Assembly: GCA_959347315.1 (NCBI GenBank)
Contig: OY365807.1
Span: 59,376,384-59,440,383 of the forward strand
DNA: 64,000 nt
Source of the DNA: Bimastos eiseni
Taxonomy: Eukaryota > Annelida > Clitellata > Crassiclitellata > Lumbricidae
Reading direction: 5' to 3'
The notes under the pieces are model-generated. The model saw nothing but the letters and a program-made list of their open reading frames with translations. It did no database searches and had not been told where the DNA came from. Shown here piece by piece: positions 34,680 to 47,016 of this stretch. Numbering within the stretch: the first letter of the stretch is position 1; the number at the start of each line of letters is the position of its first letter. A program made the translations under genes and the position numbers.

Positions 34680-35220
34680 AATGAGTTGTCCATTCGTCAA
34701 AACTACTCAAACTCTTCTCCTTAACCTTCTCCTACTGCACCTCATTTTTCGTATCTGTCCAATTCCTTTTCCTCTTCCTCTTCCTCTTCCAACTTCTCAG
34801 TCCTTCCTCCGCTTCGTCTCTCTACTCTCACCTCCTCCTCCTTCTTCTTCTCCTCCTTCTTCTTCTCCTCTTTCTTCTTCTCCTCTTTCTCGTTCTGCTG
34901 CTGTCGTTATACATGTAGGTCACACTCTCTCATTCTCTCCATCCTCCGCTCGTCTCTTTTCCTTCACATAAATCTTCCTCAAACAAAGAAACCCAGATCA
35001 GCTTGTAAATTATGCTGCAGCCACCACATGCACTTTACATGTAGGTCGAATTGGTACATACATTACCAGGATATTTATTGCTTCACTCTGTTGCTCCTGC
35101 TCATCACATATTCTTCCACAGATGTATCATGTATGCTACTTTGTAACTTCGTTCATTGCCTCCTCCTCCTCTTCTTCTTCTTCCTCCTCCTCCTCCTCCT
35201 CCTCTTCTTCTGTCTGATAG
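34680..35220. repeat. CT-rich (CTTCTC)n low-complexity tracts
   Basis: Pyrimidine-rich imperfect repeats at 34760-34900 and 35160-35212, with unremarkable sequence between. Confidence 0.85.
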
Positions 35221-37420
35221 TAGCCTACCCCATGAATGAAGACGTCTATGGGGAAAGATAAACAATATAGCAAAAACTACTCACAAGACGGCTGATATGG
35301 AAACGAGGTTGATGACGTCGGCGCCGGCGAGCATGACGTAAAATCATCGGATGACCAATTGGTTCCCATGACGTAATCACCAGTCTGCGATGGCGCCTCC
35401 AAGCAACTTTGTATTCACCTCACGAAATAATAGACAGCGTTCAGATCTGAATCAATTGAATCTCACGATCCGTTTGGTTAAAATCCAAAAACATGTCGAA
35501 TTTAACGTTATTCCTCTTATTTAAAGAAACGGTAAGCTATTATTGAGGGCAATACGCTGATTTATTATTAGTAAGTAATCAATTTGCTGGAACTTTTCTT
35601 GGTAGACAACTCAAAGCGTAGAATGTAGACTGGGCGTATCATCTTACAGCTCTCCAGCACTGAAGCCTCATGGCCTAGTTTAGAGCGCCTAATATATTCC
35701 GTAGACTGCACAGTTAATGAGGTCACTAGTAGGCACCTATAGGGTATCTCCGCCTCATACATCGTCCATGCTGCAACCTTAGTACTTTTATCCTGCAGTG
35801 GATTGCCCACAGCGCCATCTATTCGCTAGCAACGAAACGATGTACTTGAGCCACCTGTGCATAATGGTATCATGGCGGTACTGCGGCCTCTAGTGTTGCT
35901 GTTGCTTTGGATGCTGATTGCTGAAGCTGTGTAGTGTGTACAAGGAACTTTGGTGCCTATTCAGAGCCTGCAGACTCGGCGTATACATGACCGTCAGTGG
36001 AGTGGTACGGAACACGGTTAGGACCACGACACCGTCACAGAAATATAAGATCCGTATTTATAAAACAGAAATTATTTCTGGATAATGACATTAAACTGAC
36101 ATGACTCCCTAAGACGAATATTATTATCATATTCATAAATATTAAATGTAGACGATGATAAATGTTAGTCAAATTCTTCTGTTACGCTAATAACACTCAT
36201 TTTAGTTCGCTACGTGGCGCTACTTATTATTGCGCGTTACAGGCGTTTTAAAAAGAATTTAAAAGCGTGTTTCTGTTAAAATTTGAGTTCAATTAGCAAT
36301 ATAAAGAATATCCAAGCCGATAAAGCAGCAATTATTGTCCTGTTACACAGCATGCGGCCCGCGATCTAATTTTAAGGGGAAACACAATTAAAATTGTTTT
36401 TAAACCGATGATTCTTACATCAATCGACATTTTCTTAATTATTGTTATCATCATCATCACCATTATCATTGTCGTTGTTGCCTCCATTACATTATCATGT
36501 AGGCCTAGGCTATAAATAGTTCTGCCCTCATTGATGAATGAAATATGTAGCACGTAAGTATGTAGGCCTATGAGTATTTTGAACCCGGTCATTATAATAA
36601 ATATTACATAATTATACAGTCCACTGAGATCTATGAAACGCTGGTTGTGTTCAAAATGTGCTTCCGTACTAACTCCTTCTGCGTGAACCAGCGCAGTCGA
36701 TGTATTCTATTCGGTTGACCTGTCTTACGTCCTATCTTAATTCGTAAGGCTGGAGAGATAGTGACTATTTGCAGCGGATGATTTAGATCACTTAAACGCT
36801 GTTGTAAACGCATGTATGGTGAACTGCTATTGGTCCTTGGGTGAATTGCTAATGACCTCAACAACAACTCACTCTTACGCTACATTTCTGCATTTATCTG
36901 GGTAATAGTTGCTCGTCCGCTGTTTTGCAATGACTACAAAATAATTCGTGAATAATATCGTCAGAGGTTACCCACGAATGTTGTTCATCGAGCGTTGCAA
37001 GAAGAGCCAATTGTGAAGAAGTAACAAATTGCCTTTTTCTGGATCCCTTGTGCCGTCTAGCGAATGGCAATGACGTTTAAAATATTAGTGTTCGGACTTC
37101 AGACACAGCATTGAAGCAGTATATGGCCTAATACATAATTATATTCATGTTCTGACCTCAAGCATCCATTAGTGCCTTCATAGGCGCCTCTCCACAGAGG
37201 CAACAGGGCTATCCGAGCGTATAGCCTTGCCCTAGGACTTTTTGGAACATTCTAATTTTTTCCAATTGTCACTTTTTCCTGTTGTAAAATAATAAATGCC
37301 TTGGGAGACCGCGAAAGAATTCCGTTATCACATCTCGTTCTCAGCTGTGGCATGGCTAGCCCCGAGACTTAGGTGTATACTGGGAACCCTAGACCCTGGT
37401 GATAATATAGCTTTAGCAAT
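35221..37420. other. no gene assigned
   Basis: A+T-rich, with an ATC/GTT patch at 36440-36480. Short minus open frames at 35810-35568 and 36867-36631 are protein-like, but I recognise no family or good splice sites. Confidence 0.35.
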
Positions 37421-37595
37421 TAGCCGGAACTAATGGCGCAAGGTATCACTCTGTGAGACACCGCACCGAGTGGTTAGAGACAGCACAGAAATGTAGGTCG
37501 GCGATTTGGACACGCGTGAACTACAGGCTGAGATGAACCACCGGTGCTGGTTCAGCTGGAACAAGATATTAATTTCACATACATGCATGCATACA

Positions 37596-37600
37596 TGCAT

Positions 37601-37633
<33 letters not shown>

Positions 37634-37669
37634 ACCTAAATACACACCTACATTGTACACACACACAAG

Positions 37670-37696
<27 letters not shown>
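37596..37696. repeat. (CA)n and (TA)n tracts
   Basis: ACAC repeats at 37602-37632 and a TA run at 37670-37692 directly precede a SINE copy. Confidence 0.95.
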
Positions 37697-37703
<7 letters not shown>

Positions 37704-37711
37704 TACTTGTG

Positions 37712-37925
37712 TGACACAGTGGCCGATCGGTTAGAGCGGTCAACCCATAACGTTCAGTATGCGTGTTCGAGCCTCGTACGGGGTGTAGTCAGTCAGTGTG
37801 TAGGGACCTTGAGCAAGTCCTTCGCGCACAATTGCTCTGCAGTGCAACTGCGATTGCTCCGTCGAGGCATGTGTGCACTTCTGAGCAAAAGATGTTAGAA
37901 GAAGGGCAGTATCAAATTTCGGTAA
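37712..37925 (+). mobile_element. tRNA-derived SINE, copy C
   Basis: Head GTGGCCGATCGGTTAGAGCG, B-box-like TGTTCGAGCCTC, centre GGGACCTTGAGCAAGTCC and CGCACAATTGCTC, then GAGCAAAAGATGTTAG and end GTATCAAATTTC. An (AATA)n run follows at 37925-37955. It is the only plus-strand copy of this family in the window. Confidence 0.85.
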
Positions 37926-38305
37926 TAAATAATAAATAATAAATAATAAATAAATACAAATGTGTATATATTTATTTTATATATATATATACATATGGAG
38001 AGAGAAAGACAGAGAGGGAGAGAGGGAGGGAGTGAGAAAAGAGACAGAGTTCACATATTATATAGTTTAAACTTTATAAGCCTGTAAACTGCGCGCAATA
38101 ATAGTTAATCAATGGTCAAAACTTTCGTTCTTTTGGTATTAGTATTGTAATGGTATGTAATGGTAATAGTATTGCAGTCTGTAGATTTATTTAACATGAC
38201 ATAAAAGGAGTTTAAGTGGTTCAGAAGACTATCTTGGCTGTTGCCGCTGATTTATAACCTCAAATCATCAATCAAATAAAAGTTCTTTATCTGGCGATCC
38301 AATAA

Positions 38306-38771
38306 GGGCCCATCCATATATTACGTACGCCAAAAAAATCGAATTTTCGGACCCCACATTTCCTCCTGTAGCCTACGTTGCACTGCGCATATTTCGTAGA
38401 CCCTCTGCCCTCATGCGTACGCACATATGAGCTTAACCTCACCTTCCCCATTGCAAAGGTTAAATAGCTAAAGACATCTATAAGACATTGATTTTACCAC
38501 ATGCTATTTATTTTTGTTAAGCATCATATCTGACAGCTTAAATTTGAAACAGTTCTAATGCTACATAAAATTGATTAAGCAGGAATATACTCTGTGATTA
38601 GGTTTACAGTTTTGATTTTCATATTCTGTATTGTGGACGACATAATTATCTAATTATATTTGGCTATGTACATATTTTCGGGGCCCCTCCTCCACCATAC
38701 GCACTCGCACGCAAAATGGCCGAAATTTGAAACCCCTTCCCTCGCTGCCTACATAATATGTGGACGGCCCC
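38306..38771. mobile_element. PIF/Harbinger-like MITE, copy 1 (466 bp)
   Basis: It begins GGGCCCATCCATATATTACG and ends TAATATGTGGACGGCCCC, imperfect inverted repeats. The flanking 3-bp repeat is TAA on both sides (38303-38305, 38772-38774). It aligns along its length to 47554-48047. Confidence 0.8.
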
Positions 38772-39013
38772 TAACCAGAACAAAAATGACAATTTATACA
38801 AATCTTGTAATTATTGCTATCGGATCACCCAAGAGACCCAATTAAGGATGGGAAGATTCCGCAGATTAGAGCCGCATGGGGATGTTCGAGGTGAAAATTA
38901 CCAACATCACCAATTATCGCTTTTTGCTAGGACAGCTAGGAGTTATTCAGTATGCACTGTTGATGTGAAGTGATCACTGATCACGTTACTCGATTTTCTT
39001 GATGCCACACAAC

Positions 39014-39943
39014 GCCAGTCACAGGACTAGAGAGTGGGGAACGGACAAAAATACCCGGACAAAGCCCCTCGGACATAAACCTCCCGGGACAAAAGCCCCC
39101 CGTACAAAAGTCCCCGATTTTGGGTAGGACATTTGCCCCCCCCCCCCCCCATCGGACAAAAGCCCCCCCCGAGTGTGAAGTATGAACGGATGATGACAAG
39201 TTATATATTTAACTGCCATCATGTAAAATATATGAAAACAAGCAACTAATTATCGTGTCCTATAGGAGACAAAGTGAGTCCAGTTCTGAATCTTTATTTA
39301 TCTTGCTTGATGCATAAATACTGCAAACAGTCCGTGACACGCCTTAATAAGCGGTGAAGGTCGTCGGCTAGTAAGCAGCTAGGCCTACAGTTGGTTAGCA
39401 AACTGTCAGTGACACGCGATAATCATCTCCCGTTAATAAGAGAAAGTGGATGAATACCTCTGTGTAGATGATAGTCTAAGAATATAAACGGTGAATGTCA
39501 GCTAGTAAGTATGCTTCCAGTTGGCGACAGTCAGCCAGTGACACGCGATAATCATCTCTCTGAGAGTGGGTGATGAAAATCTCAGAAATGTGTGTCTATA
39601 AAACGAAGACTTCTAACATGCGCATCTCATATTGCGAACCATTTCGTCTTCAAACTTTGCAAACTTTGAAACCAAACCAATATGTCAACCCGCTAAAAAG
39701 AGATATTTTACAGGTTTAGTAACACTTAGCTGATATGAACACATCCCTGCACACATACATATTGTGCATACAACCACGCATCATACGCACAGACATACAA
39801 GCATGCATATATAATTTGGGCGAGCGTATGGTCTACACTGGAGGGGCTTTTGTCCTAGTTGGGAGGGGCTTTTTTCCGGTGAGGCTTTTGTCCGGGGAGG
39901 GCTTTTGTCCGGGGACTTTTGTCCTACACTCGTCTGTGACTGC
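39014..39943. mobile_element. foldback-type element with GGACAAAAGCCCC subterminal repeats
   Basis: CAGTCACAG at 39014 pairs with CTGTGACTG ending at 39943. The left arm (to about 39180) has repeated GGACAAA..CCCC motifs; the right arm (39835-39930) has the reverse complement, GGGGCTTTTGTCC, several times. Between them, imperfect tandem repeats with GTGACACGCGATAATCATCT lie at 39325-39600. No clear target duplication. Confidence 0.65.
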
Positions 39944-41350
39944 TAGGTCTGTACGCTATCAGATTTGTTAGTGAAGTCAGTTAAGTAGATCCTACTAGTT
40001 AATAGTTACAGAAAATTTAAATGTTTATTTATGTAATAAGTTACTCGTCATTGTTGTGTGTTTGTATAATATCATTGAGCAAAGAGAAGCACTGTTGCAT
40101 AGTATAACAGTTGGTCTGTTGCCAGCTGAAAGAGGAGACCTCGAGCAGCGGGAAGAAAGGAGATCCGATAATTGGGAATGAAATTCTTGCCTCAGTACCT
40201 TTTACTAAAAGTCGGCGTCTATGAGTGCCTTCAACTGTCTTGTTTAAATTCGGCAAAACAGATTTGCCAGCGAGCAATCATTCAGGGTTGGCAAAGCAGG
40301 GCTGTTAACAATACTGGGAAAAAGTATTGCAATAGCAATGCCAATACTTCCTAATTAAAAGTATCGCGATACCAACAGGCCTACCAATACTTTTCTGAAA
40401 TGTATTGCAATACCAATACCAATACTTTTATCAATACTTTTCAATATGCTTGCTTAATTCGATCTTAGTTCAAATCATAATTCATGCACCGCTGATAAAA
40501 GAAAATTTCCTAAGGAATCGTTTGGGCCAATCACAAGGAATCTAGATAAGAGGAATGGTTACTCGTTAAATTTCCGTGTACACGTTTTTCTTTTAAACAC
40601 AGATGTCGCCCCAATCTAATGTTTTCTTTTAGTGGAAATATGATATTTTGAACCTCTACCGGCATTATTTTTGTATTTTACTGACATACCCGGTAGACGT
40701 TCGTAAATTTGGTTTCACGACTAAAGGTTGATGAATCAGCTTGTTATTTTGAATAGATCTAAAATTTCTGGCTTCTGAATATCGCCCCAAAACTGTTGAC
40801 ACGAAGGAACATGGGGACTTTCCAGTCCTGCGAATCTTGGTCCTTGGGCCATTCATAATGTCTTTGAAGTAGCCTTCAGGCAAGCTGTGCTCACACAATG
40901 CACTAATGCTCTAATACCGCACTAGCAATCTTCGCTTCCTCAGTCCTATTCATTTTCAAGATCAACTAAATTCGCAAGCACTCTAAAATTAATTAAACTA
41001 ATTTATCCGAACTAAGTTAGTAAATTTTGACTTTGGCTCCCCCAAATTATCTTCACTATAAACAGGTCGTCAAGCATGATATGGCGCCCTCGGGCTCCAT
41101 TGACAGAGATCGCTAAGGCCCCGTAAGGGGCGACATAATATTCATGAAAAAATGACATCTATGGCCTAATTGTTAATTAGGCTTAACCAGACGTCGTTTT
41201 CTTATAATATCATATTGGTCGGTTCCAGCTCAAGTGCAATAATAATATTTTATCTTTCATGTACTTAAAGGGGAATGTGGTCTCAGTATAATACACACAA
41301 ATTTGGTGTAGTAATTATATACTACTCCGAGTGGGGAAAACTCAGAGATA
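39944..41350. other. no gene assigned; one hAT-like end at 40298
   Basis: CAGGGCTGTTAACAATACTG at about 40299, followed by GTATTGC and CAATAC motifs to 40440, looks like a lone hAT end. The rest is A+T-rich without recognisable exon. Confidence 0.4.
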
Positions 41351-41374
41351 TGTTCACACTATTTATTAAGCCAT

Positions 41375-41700
41375 CCAACATCATCCGTCCCTAGCTCCCT
41401 ATCTCTCGATCATCTCCGGCTTTCCATTCTAAATCTAAGTCTCACCTTTTCAAGAACTTTTACCCAGATTAAATTCCTATTATTTGATATTCCATCTGTC
41501 AATCTTGGATCAAAACGACGCCTTCCTTAACAGCAACTGGCCTTCTTGAAACCGGACTCAGGAATCCCGCGGACTATCCTTTGGACAACCCCTCTGATTC
41601 GATGCAGCGCGCGTGAATAAGCTGGTGCCCAGCGCTTGGCTTTCAAGTGGCACTTTAGAAGTTTAAATATCACGATTCTGATTGTGATTTAAATGCCAAA
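41375..41700 (+). mobile_element. LINE 3' tail, copy 1
   Basis: It shares, in order, GGCTTTCCATT, AAGTCTCACCTTTTCAAGAAC, ACTATCCTTTGGACAACC, GTGAATAAGC and AAGTGGCACTTTAGAA with the copy at 57918-58215. Its frame resembles the SFHFKLKSHLFKNS end of a LINE ORF. Confidence 0.75.
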
Positions 41701-42759
41701 GATTTAAAATAATAAGTCTGTAGTTTAGCGTTATCTGACAAACTTCTACATGTAGTATAAACTAAAACTATAAATAGATATGATAGTTTTGGCTATTCTA
41801 ACTTATGCAACATAATAACAACCGGCAATATAATTATTACTTTGTGTGGCACAGTGGCAAACAAATTAAGAATTGTAAATTTGAATATTTTAACTATTTA
41901 TACTATCTGCAGTACGCTTAAATTGTACTTCTGATCTAAATATAATTATAATATGTTTATTACCTATTCGCGGTTTGTAGTGCAATTTTAGAAAAGGGGC
42001 GCCAATTATTTAGTTTGTCCCAGGGCGCAAATTACCCTAGCTACGCCTCTGCCATCATATGAAGCCGAAAATCGTAGTCGAACATCGACAACTGTGTGGC
42101 TTAAATCTCTGATAAATGTTGGCTCAACTTCTAGATGGCGGCACTGTAGGCCCTACTGTAAACATTGCATTAATTGATTAAGTGTCGAGTCTACAGACGA
42201 TATTGGAAGCCAATACAGGCACCTAAGCCTACATGGACTGCGGTAGACAACGTTGTAGGAGAGTTGCGTGGTACGTACAAACGTGACAGTGTATGCCCAC
42301 CATTAGCATTCATGGCTCGCGTGTTGTAGGTAATAGAGGGTGAGAAATTCCGTTTAATTCTAGACTTTTCGACTGAAAATCATCGTAGATAAAGTGACAT
42401 GTATTTCTATAAATGTACCTGAACGGTCTCACAGTAGGAATTCTCACATTTCGAGGTATTACTGATTTTATTTAGTAGTTTTGTGGTTAACGATTGCCGA
42501 TAGCTCGAGGCCTTGCGGTGGTCGTCCATAAATTACACGCTGCTCTTCATCTTGTAGCACATTTCATTGCTCGCAATTAATTTTTATATCTTCATGTTAA
42601 ACGCGCATTGAGCTTTTTTGAAAATACCTACTCAATAGGACTTTACTTTATAATGATATCTGAAGAGAAATATTTACTGAATAAGAAACCGTTGAAGAGT
42701 TAGATGAAAAAAGTGTGGTAGAGTAAACTATTCACTGAAAGAATATGTGTTATGTCCAG

Positions 42760-42762
<3 letters not shown>
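41701..42762. other. no gene assigned; hAT-like end at about 42050
   Basis: GGGCGCAAATTACCCTAGCT..GCCTCTG at 42024-42053 is a lone hAT-like terminus, related to GTAGCTAGGGTATTTTGCGC at 48829. Nothing else recognised. Confidence 0.4.

Positions 42763-42812
<50 letters not shown>
42763..42812. repeat. (TA)n microsatellite
   Basis: Pure TA repeat of about 50 bp. Confidence 0.98.
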
Positions 42813-42817
<5 letters not shown>

Positions 42818-43640
42818 GTTCGTATAATTATTGTGGCTTGACTTTGTAACTCAATTAATAGTTATTTCATGGATATCAAAATAGGAATGTGGGTTAGAAA
42901 GTAAGTAGAAGCCATAATGAAAGACAAATGGTCAATACACAATAGTACTTAATTGATTACGAATTTTTAGAAAATGGAAAGAATTTGGCGAATTGACAGA
43001 ATAGCTGTTGCAAACTCTAAATGAGAATTTTGAGAAAATAATTAGGAATTTAAGGTTATTGTTATAAATTGTATGTTATTTAAAAGTTTTCAGTTTATGT
43101 TTTTGATATATCTATAGGGAATCGATTAAGGAATGGCCACATCTTTGTTTTCTGCATAGTCTCTTCATCATCATTTTGCTCCCAATCAGTTTCTTTGTCA
43201 TCATGTTTATCACCATCATCACAGTAATAACTATGGCTTCAGGCTGATAATGATAACATTGATCATCTTGTGATAAAATGATAATGATCACGATATTAAT
43301 AATTATTATACTAATGTGGATCAGGAGGCACCTCTGAGTAGAAATCTTGAAGTGGCGTCTTAGAAGTGTTTGTAATAAATAAATAAATAATGGTTCTGGT
43401 CATCACCATAATAGACCTTGACCTATCTCCACAATGGAGGAGGGGCAGCAGCAACAGAGCAGGCAATCTGTTCATTGTGTTCTTTCAGGGTTCTTCTGAT
43501 GTTCTGTGTTGTTCATGATGTCCTTAGCCGAGTCTATGGGGAGCACTCAAAAGTGCCTGGTACACAACCAGACAATGTGAGGGCGATGGGGAAAATCCAG
43601 ACAATTCTCACGGATCTTCCCTCTGGCATTCCTGGTTGCA
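42813..43640. other. no gene seen; LINE-tail scrap at 43330-43390
   Basis: GGCACCTCTGAG..GAAGTGGCGTCTTAGAAG with (AAATA)n after it is another copy of the dispersed tail motif. An ATC-rich patch is at 43165-43230. Confidence 0.5.
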
Positions 43641-43990
43641 GTTGGAATTTGGGCCACTATCTCAGTGGGGCCCATGAGTTAGGATTAGAGCCAGAATTGG
43701 GTCACTATCTTCATTGCCTCTGAAAGTTTTAGAATTGGATCACTATTTGTTGATATTGGGTTAGAATTTCTTGTTTGTGAGTTAGAACTGGGTGACTCCA
43801 TTTATTGCTCATGAGTTAGAATTAGGTAGCACTATTTGTTGCCCATGAGTTAGAATTGGGCCAAAGTGTTCATTGTCCATGTTAGAATTTGGTCACTGAG
43901 TCACTCTCTTTGTTACCTATGAAATAGAATTGGGTCACTCTTTTTGTTGCCCATGAGTTAGAATTGGGTCACTTGTTTTGTTGCCCCAGA
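43640..43990 (+). repeat. degenerate ~40-bp tandem repeat
   Basis: The unit contains CCCATGAGTTAGAATTGGGTC and ACT..TTGTTG and recurs about eight times with many changes. Confidence 0.85.
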
Positions 43991-44214
43991 GTTCATACCA
44001 GAGTGTTACCATTCACCTACGCCACTCTCCAGCTTGTGAATGAAATTATGCACGTATCATCGTCGTCGTCATCATCATCATCGATATAGTTGATCTTTGC
44101 AACTGATGTTTTATGAAGGACGTTATTTTGAGAGATGATTGCAAATTGCTGACTGTAGGGAACGTGATGTTCGAGGGGACGGTTTCATTATAAAAGCGGT
44201 GCTTCGTTGTTTGT

Positions 44215-44560
44215 TTGGTTGATTGGTTGTTTGGTCGGTTGTCTGATTTATTGGTAGGTTGGTTGTTTGATTGGTCGGTTGTCTGATTTATTGGTAGGTT
44301 GGTTGTTTGATTGGTCGGTTGTCTGATTTATTGGTAGGTTGGTTGTTTGATTGGTCGGTTGTCTGATTTATTGGTAGGTTGGTTGTTTGATTGGTCGGTT
44401 GTCTGATTTATTGGTAGGTTGGTTGTTTGATTGGTCGGTTGTCTGATTTATTGGTAGGTTGGTTGTTTGATTGGTCGGTTGTCTGATTTATTGGTAGGTT
44501 GGTTGTTTGATTGGTCGGTTGTTTGTTTGTTTGTTTGGTTGGTGTTTCAGTTGGATGGTT
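44215..44560 (+). repeat. 40-bp minisatellite, seven near-identical units
   Basis: GTCTGATTTATTGGTAGGTT recurs every 40 bp at 44241, 44281, 44321, 44361, 44401, 44441 and 44481 without visible change. It is flanked by GGTT/TTTG runs. Confidence 0.97.
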
Positions 44561-44698
44561 GGTTGGTCATGTAAGTCGTTGCTGAATAGATTCGTTTTTT
44601 CTACCTGTGTGAAGAATGTCGTCACCTGGTTTCCATAAGTATACCTGGATGGAACCAACTGATCCGATGACTACCACTGTATCTTATGAGAGAGCAGC

Positions 44699-45226
44699 CT
44701 CTGTCTGTCTCTGTCTGTCTCTGTCTGTCTCTGTCTCTGTCTGTCTCTGTCTGTCTCTGTCTGTCTCTGTCTCTGTCTGTCTCTGTCTGTCTCTGTCTCT
44801 CTCTGTCTCTGTCTCTGTCTGTCTCTGTCTCTGTCTCTCTGTCTCTCTCTGTCTCTCTCTGTATCTCTCTGTATCTGTCTCTCTGTGTCTTTTTTCTCTC
44901 TCTGTATTTTTTTCTCTGTCTCACTGTCTGTGTGTTTATGTGTTTCTCTATCTGTGTGTTTATGTGTCTGTTTGTCTGTCTGTCTATTTGTGTCTGTCTG
45001 TGTCTGTCTGTGTCAGTCTCTCTGCATCTCTCTGTCTGTTCTGTCTGTCTGCCAATCTGTCTCTATGTCTGTCTCTTTGTCTGTCTCTTTGTCTGTGTCA
45101 GTATGTCTGCATATGTCTGTCTGCATATGTCTGTCTGCCTATCTGTCTCTCTGTCTGTCTGTCTCTCTGTCTGTCTGTCTGTCTCTCTGTCTGTCTGTCT
45201 CTCTGTCTGTCTGTCTGTCTGTCTTG
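44699..45226. repeat. (CTGTCT)n microsatellite, ~530 bp
   Basis: CTGTCTCTGT-type repeats. Cys/Ser/Leu/Val-rich open frames on both strands are artefacts of the repeat. Confidence 0.97.
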
Positions 45227-45309
45227 GGTGACCTTAAGCCGTCTGGACATAATTCCTATCGTTTTCATATTCGATGAGTCTACCTCTCCTTCACTTACCT
45301 GGTAAACAC

Positions 45310-45362
45310 GGCATCCATCCATCCATTCATCCATCCATTCATTCATCCATTCATCCATCCAG
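45310..45362. repeat. (ATCC)n microsatellite
   Basis: ATCCATCCATTC repeats adjacent to the candidate minus-strand exon. Confidence 0.95.
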
Positions 45363-45399
45363 CTATCCTTCCGTTCGTGTGTGTGTGACGGTTGGCTAC

Positions 45400-45535
45400 C
45401 TGAGGCAGGTGCATTGATCTGCTGGTACTGCTGCTGGTGTCCAGGTAGCTCTGTTATGGATGAGTGGCTGTTGGCTATGGATTGCTGCCTGTTGACGCGT
45501 TGCCTTCGTCTTTCCATTGACCGAGATTGCGCATT
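45400..45535 (-). CDS. candidate upstream exon, possibly of the SPATA18-like gene
   Basis: The minus strand reads, through ATG 45517, SRSMERRRQRVNRQQ, then a Gln-rich HQQQYQQINAPAS, and stops at a good donor CTCAG|GTAGCC (exon end 45400) in phase 1. An acceptor-like CTTCATAAG precedes 45535. Phase 1 fits the phase-1 start of the SPATA18-like exon at 27592, but the intron would be 17.8 kb. The link is inference only. Confidence 0.35.
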
Positions 45536-45550
45536 CTTATGAAGACGATG

Positions 45551-46118
45551 CTCCGACCATTGAGGATTCGGTGTAAGTCACAAAACGCACCCATGCATGC
45601 AGCTGTCGTTCAACGTCTCTTTCACTTGAAATCGCAATGAACGGCGAAAGGATTGTTGAACGGAAGACATGGAGTGGTGTCTTACAAATGTTGAGGAATG
45701 TACTCTTATCTTGATTTATTGGGTTTTGTTCTGAGTGTTTGTGTTCTCACTCGATTGTTGCCTAAGTCAGACTGAGTCAGTTGTTTGCATTCTTTGGTTG
45801 TTTGGCGGCTCTCGTCTCTTTTGAATAATTCATGAAGTGACGATGGAGATGTCTGGGTAATTAGAGGAATTGCGTGCATTGGATTGCGTGCATTCTGGGT
45901 GAATTCATTGCAGTCTAGTTGAAGTGAGTCAAGTGACATTTCAGTGATTTAAATTCCAAGTGTGAAGTCCTTTGCATACGAGAAAAGAGAATTATTGGAA
46001 GGATAATTGATGGGTTGAGTCATGAATATTCATTGGGGGAAGCCTGGAGGGGATTTCCTCCCATGTTTTAAGTTGAGAGGAGGGTGTTGTGACCAAAGAA
46101 GTTGCGATCATCCATTGC

Positions 46119-46168
<50 letters not shown>

Positions 46169-46865
46169 TATTACTCTTCTTCACTCTTGCATGCTTACTA
46201 CTTTAACTCTCTCTTCTCTACACTGACCATCTGAATTCAGAAAGGAGTTTATGGCCATCTTTCTACCCATCTTTCTACCCATCTTTCTACCCATCTTTCT
46301 ACCCATCTTTCTACCCATCTTTCTACCCATCTTTCTACCCATCTTTCTACCCATCTTTCTACCCATCTTTCTACCCATCTTTCTACCCATCTTTCTACCC
46401 ATCTTTCTACCCATCTTTCTACCCATCTTTCTACCCATCTTTCTACCCATCTTTCTACCCATCTTTCTACCCATCTTTCTACCCATCTTTCTACCCATCT
46501 TTCTACCCATCTTTCTACCCATCTTTCTACCCATCTTTCTACCCATCTTTCTACCCATCTTTCTACCCATCTTTCTACCCATCTTTCTACCCATCTTTCT
46601 ACCCATCTTTCTACCCATCTTCTTGCCCATCTTACTACCAATCGTTCTATCCATCTGCCCATTTTCTTACCTATCTTTCTGCTTATCTTCATACCCATTT
46701 TACTGCCCATCTTCTTACCCATTTTACTACCCATCTTTTTGCCCATCTTATTACCAATCGTTCTACCCATCTTGCTCCCCATCTTGCTGCCAATTCCGTG
46801 ACATCTTTTTCCTCCTGTAGTTTTACTCATTCAATGTCTCATATCTTGTGCTGTAATCTCTGTAG
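45551..46865. other. upstream region of FAM53; repeats, no confirmed gene
   Basis: GGAGTGGTGTCTTACAAATG at about 45670 is a dispersed-tail scrap. A minus open frame 45939-45706 is protein-like but unrecognised. A (TA)n tract is at 46121-46165 and the 12-bp repeat at 46258-46790. Confidence 0.4.
46258..46790. repeat. 12-bp minisatellite, about 30 exact units plus degenerate tail
   Basis: The unit CATCTTTCTACC is repeated almost perfectly from 46258 to 46621, then becomes degenerate to about 46790. Twelve is a multiple of three and the unit has few stops, so long frames of FLPI, KMGR and VERW repeats arise. I regard these as non-coding. Confidence 0.97.
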
Positions 46866-47016
46866 CTGGTCTGTCATGTCGCAACGTCTCGTCATTTTCC
46901 TTGGAGAGCACTAGGTCGCCTTGTGATGAGTCCCAGCCACCAGACCCCACTCCTCCTTCTTCTCCGGAACTACTCGACCACCAGTGGACCGTGACGGGCG
47001 TCACGGGTCAGTGGCC
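46866..47016 (+). promoter_or_regulatory. probable FAM53 5' UTR (part of first coding exon)
   Basis: It follows an acceptor-like TCTCTGTAG and runs to the ATG at 47017. An in-frame TGA at 46927-46929 closes the frame upstream, supporting the chosen start. A second frame here is open (PPDPTPPSSPELL) but hits a stop in the same exon. Confidence 0.5.

Noticed and set aside
36631..36867. Minus-strand 78-residue ORF with basic residues
   Set aside because: Protein-like composition but no family, no clear acceptor or donor, and surrounded by repeats; also considered and left as an upstream SPATA18-like exon without support.
44616..45305. Long Ser/Cys/Leu/Val-rich ORFs on both strands
   Set aside because: They are translations of a CTGTCT microsatellite; all frames are open because the repeat contains no stops.
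45706..45939. Minus-strand ORF starting MSLDSLQLDCNEF
   Set aside because: No recognisable family and no good donor; it could be a first exon, but nothing supports it.
46181..46830. Overlapping 157-193-residue ORFs of FLPI, KMGR or VERW repeats
   Set aside because: They come from a 12-bp minisatellite, with no signal, domain or splice context.
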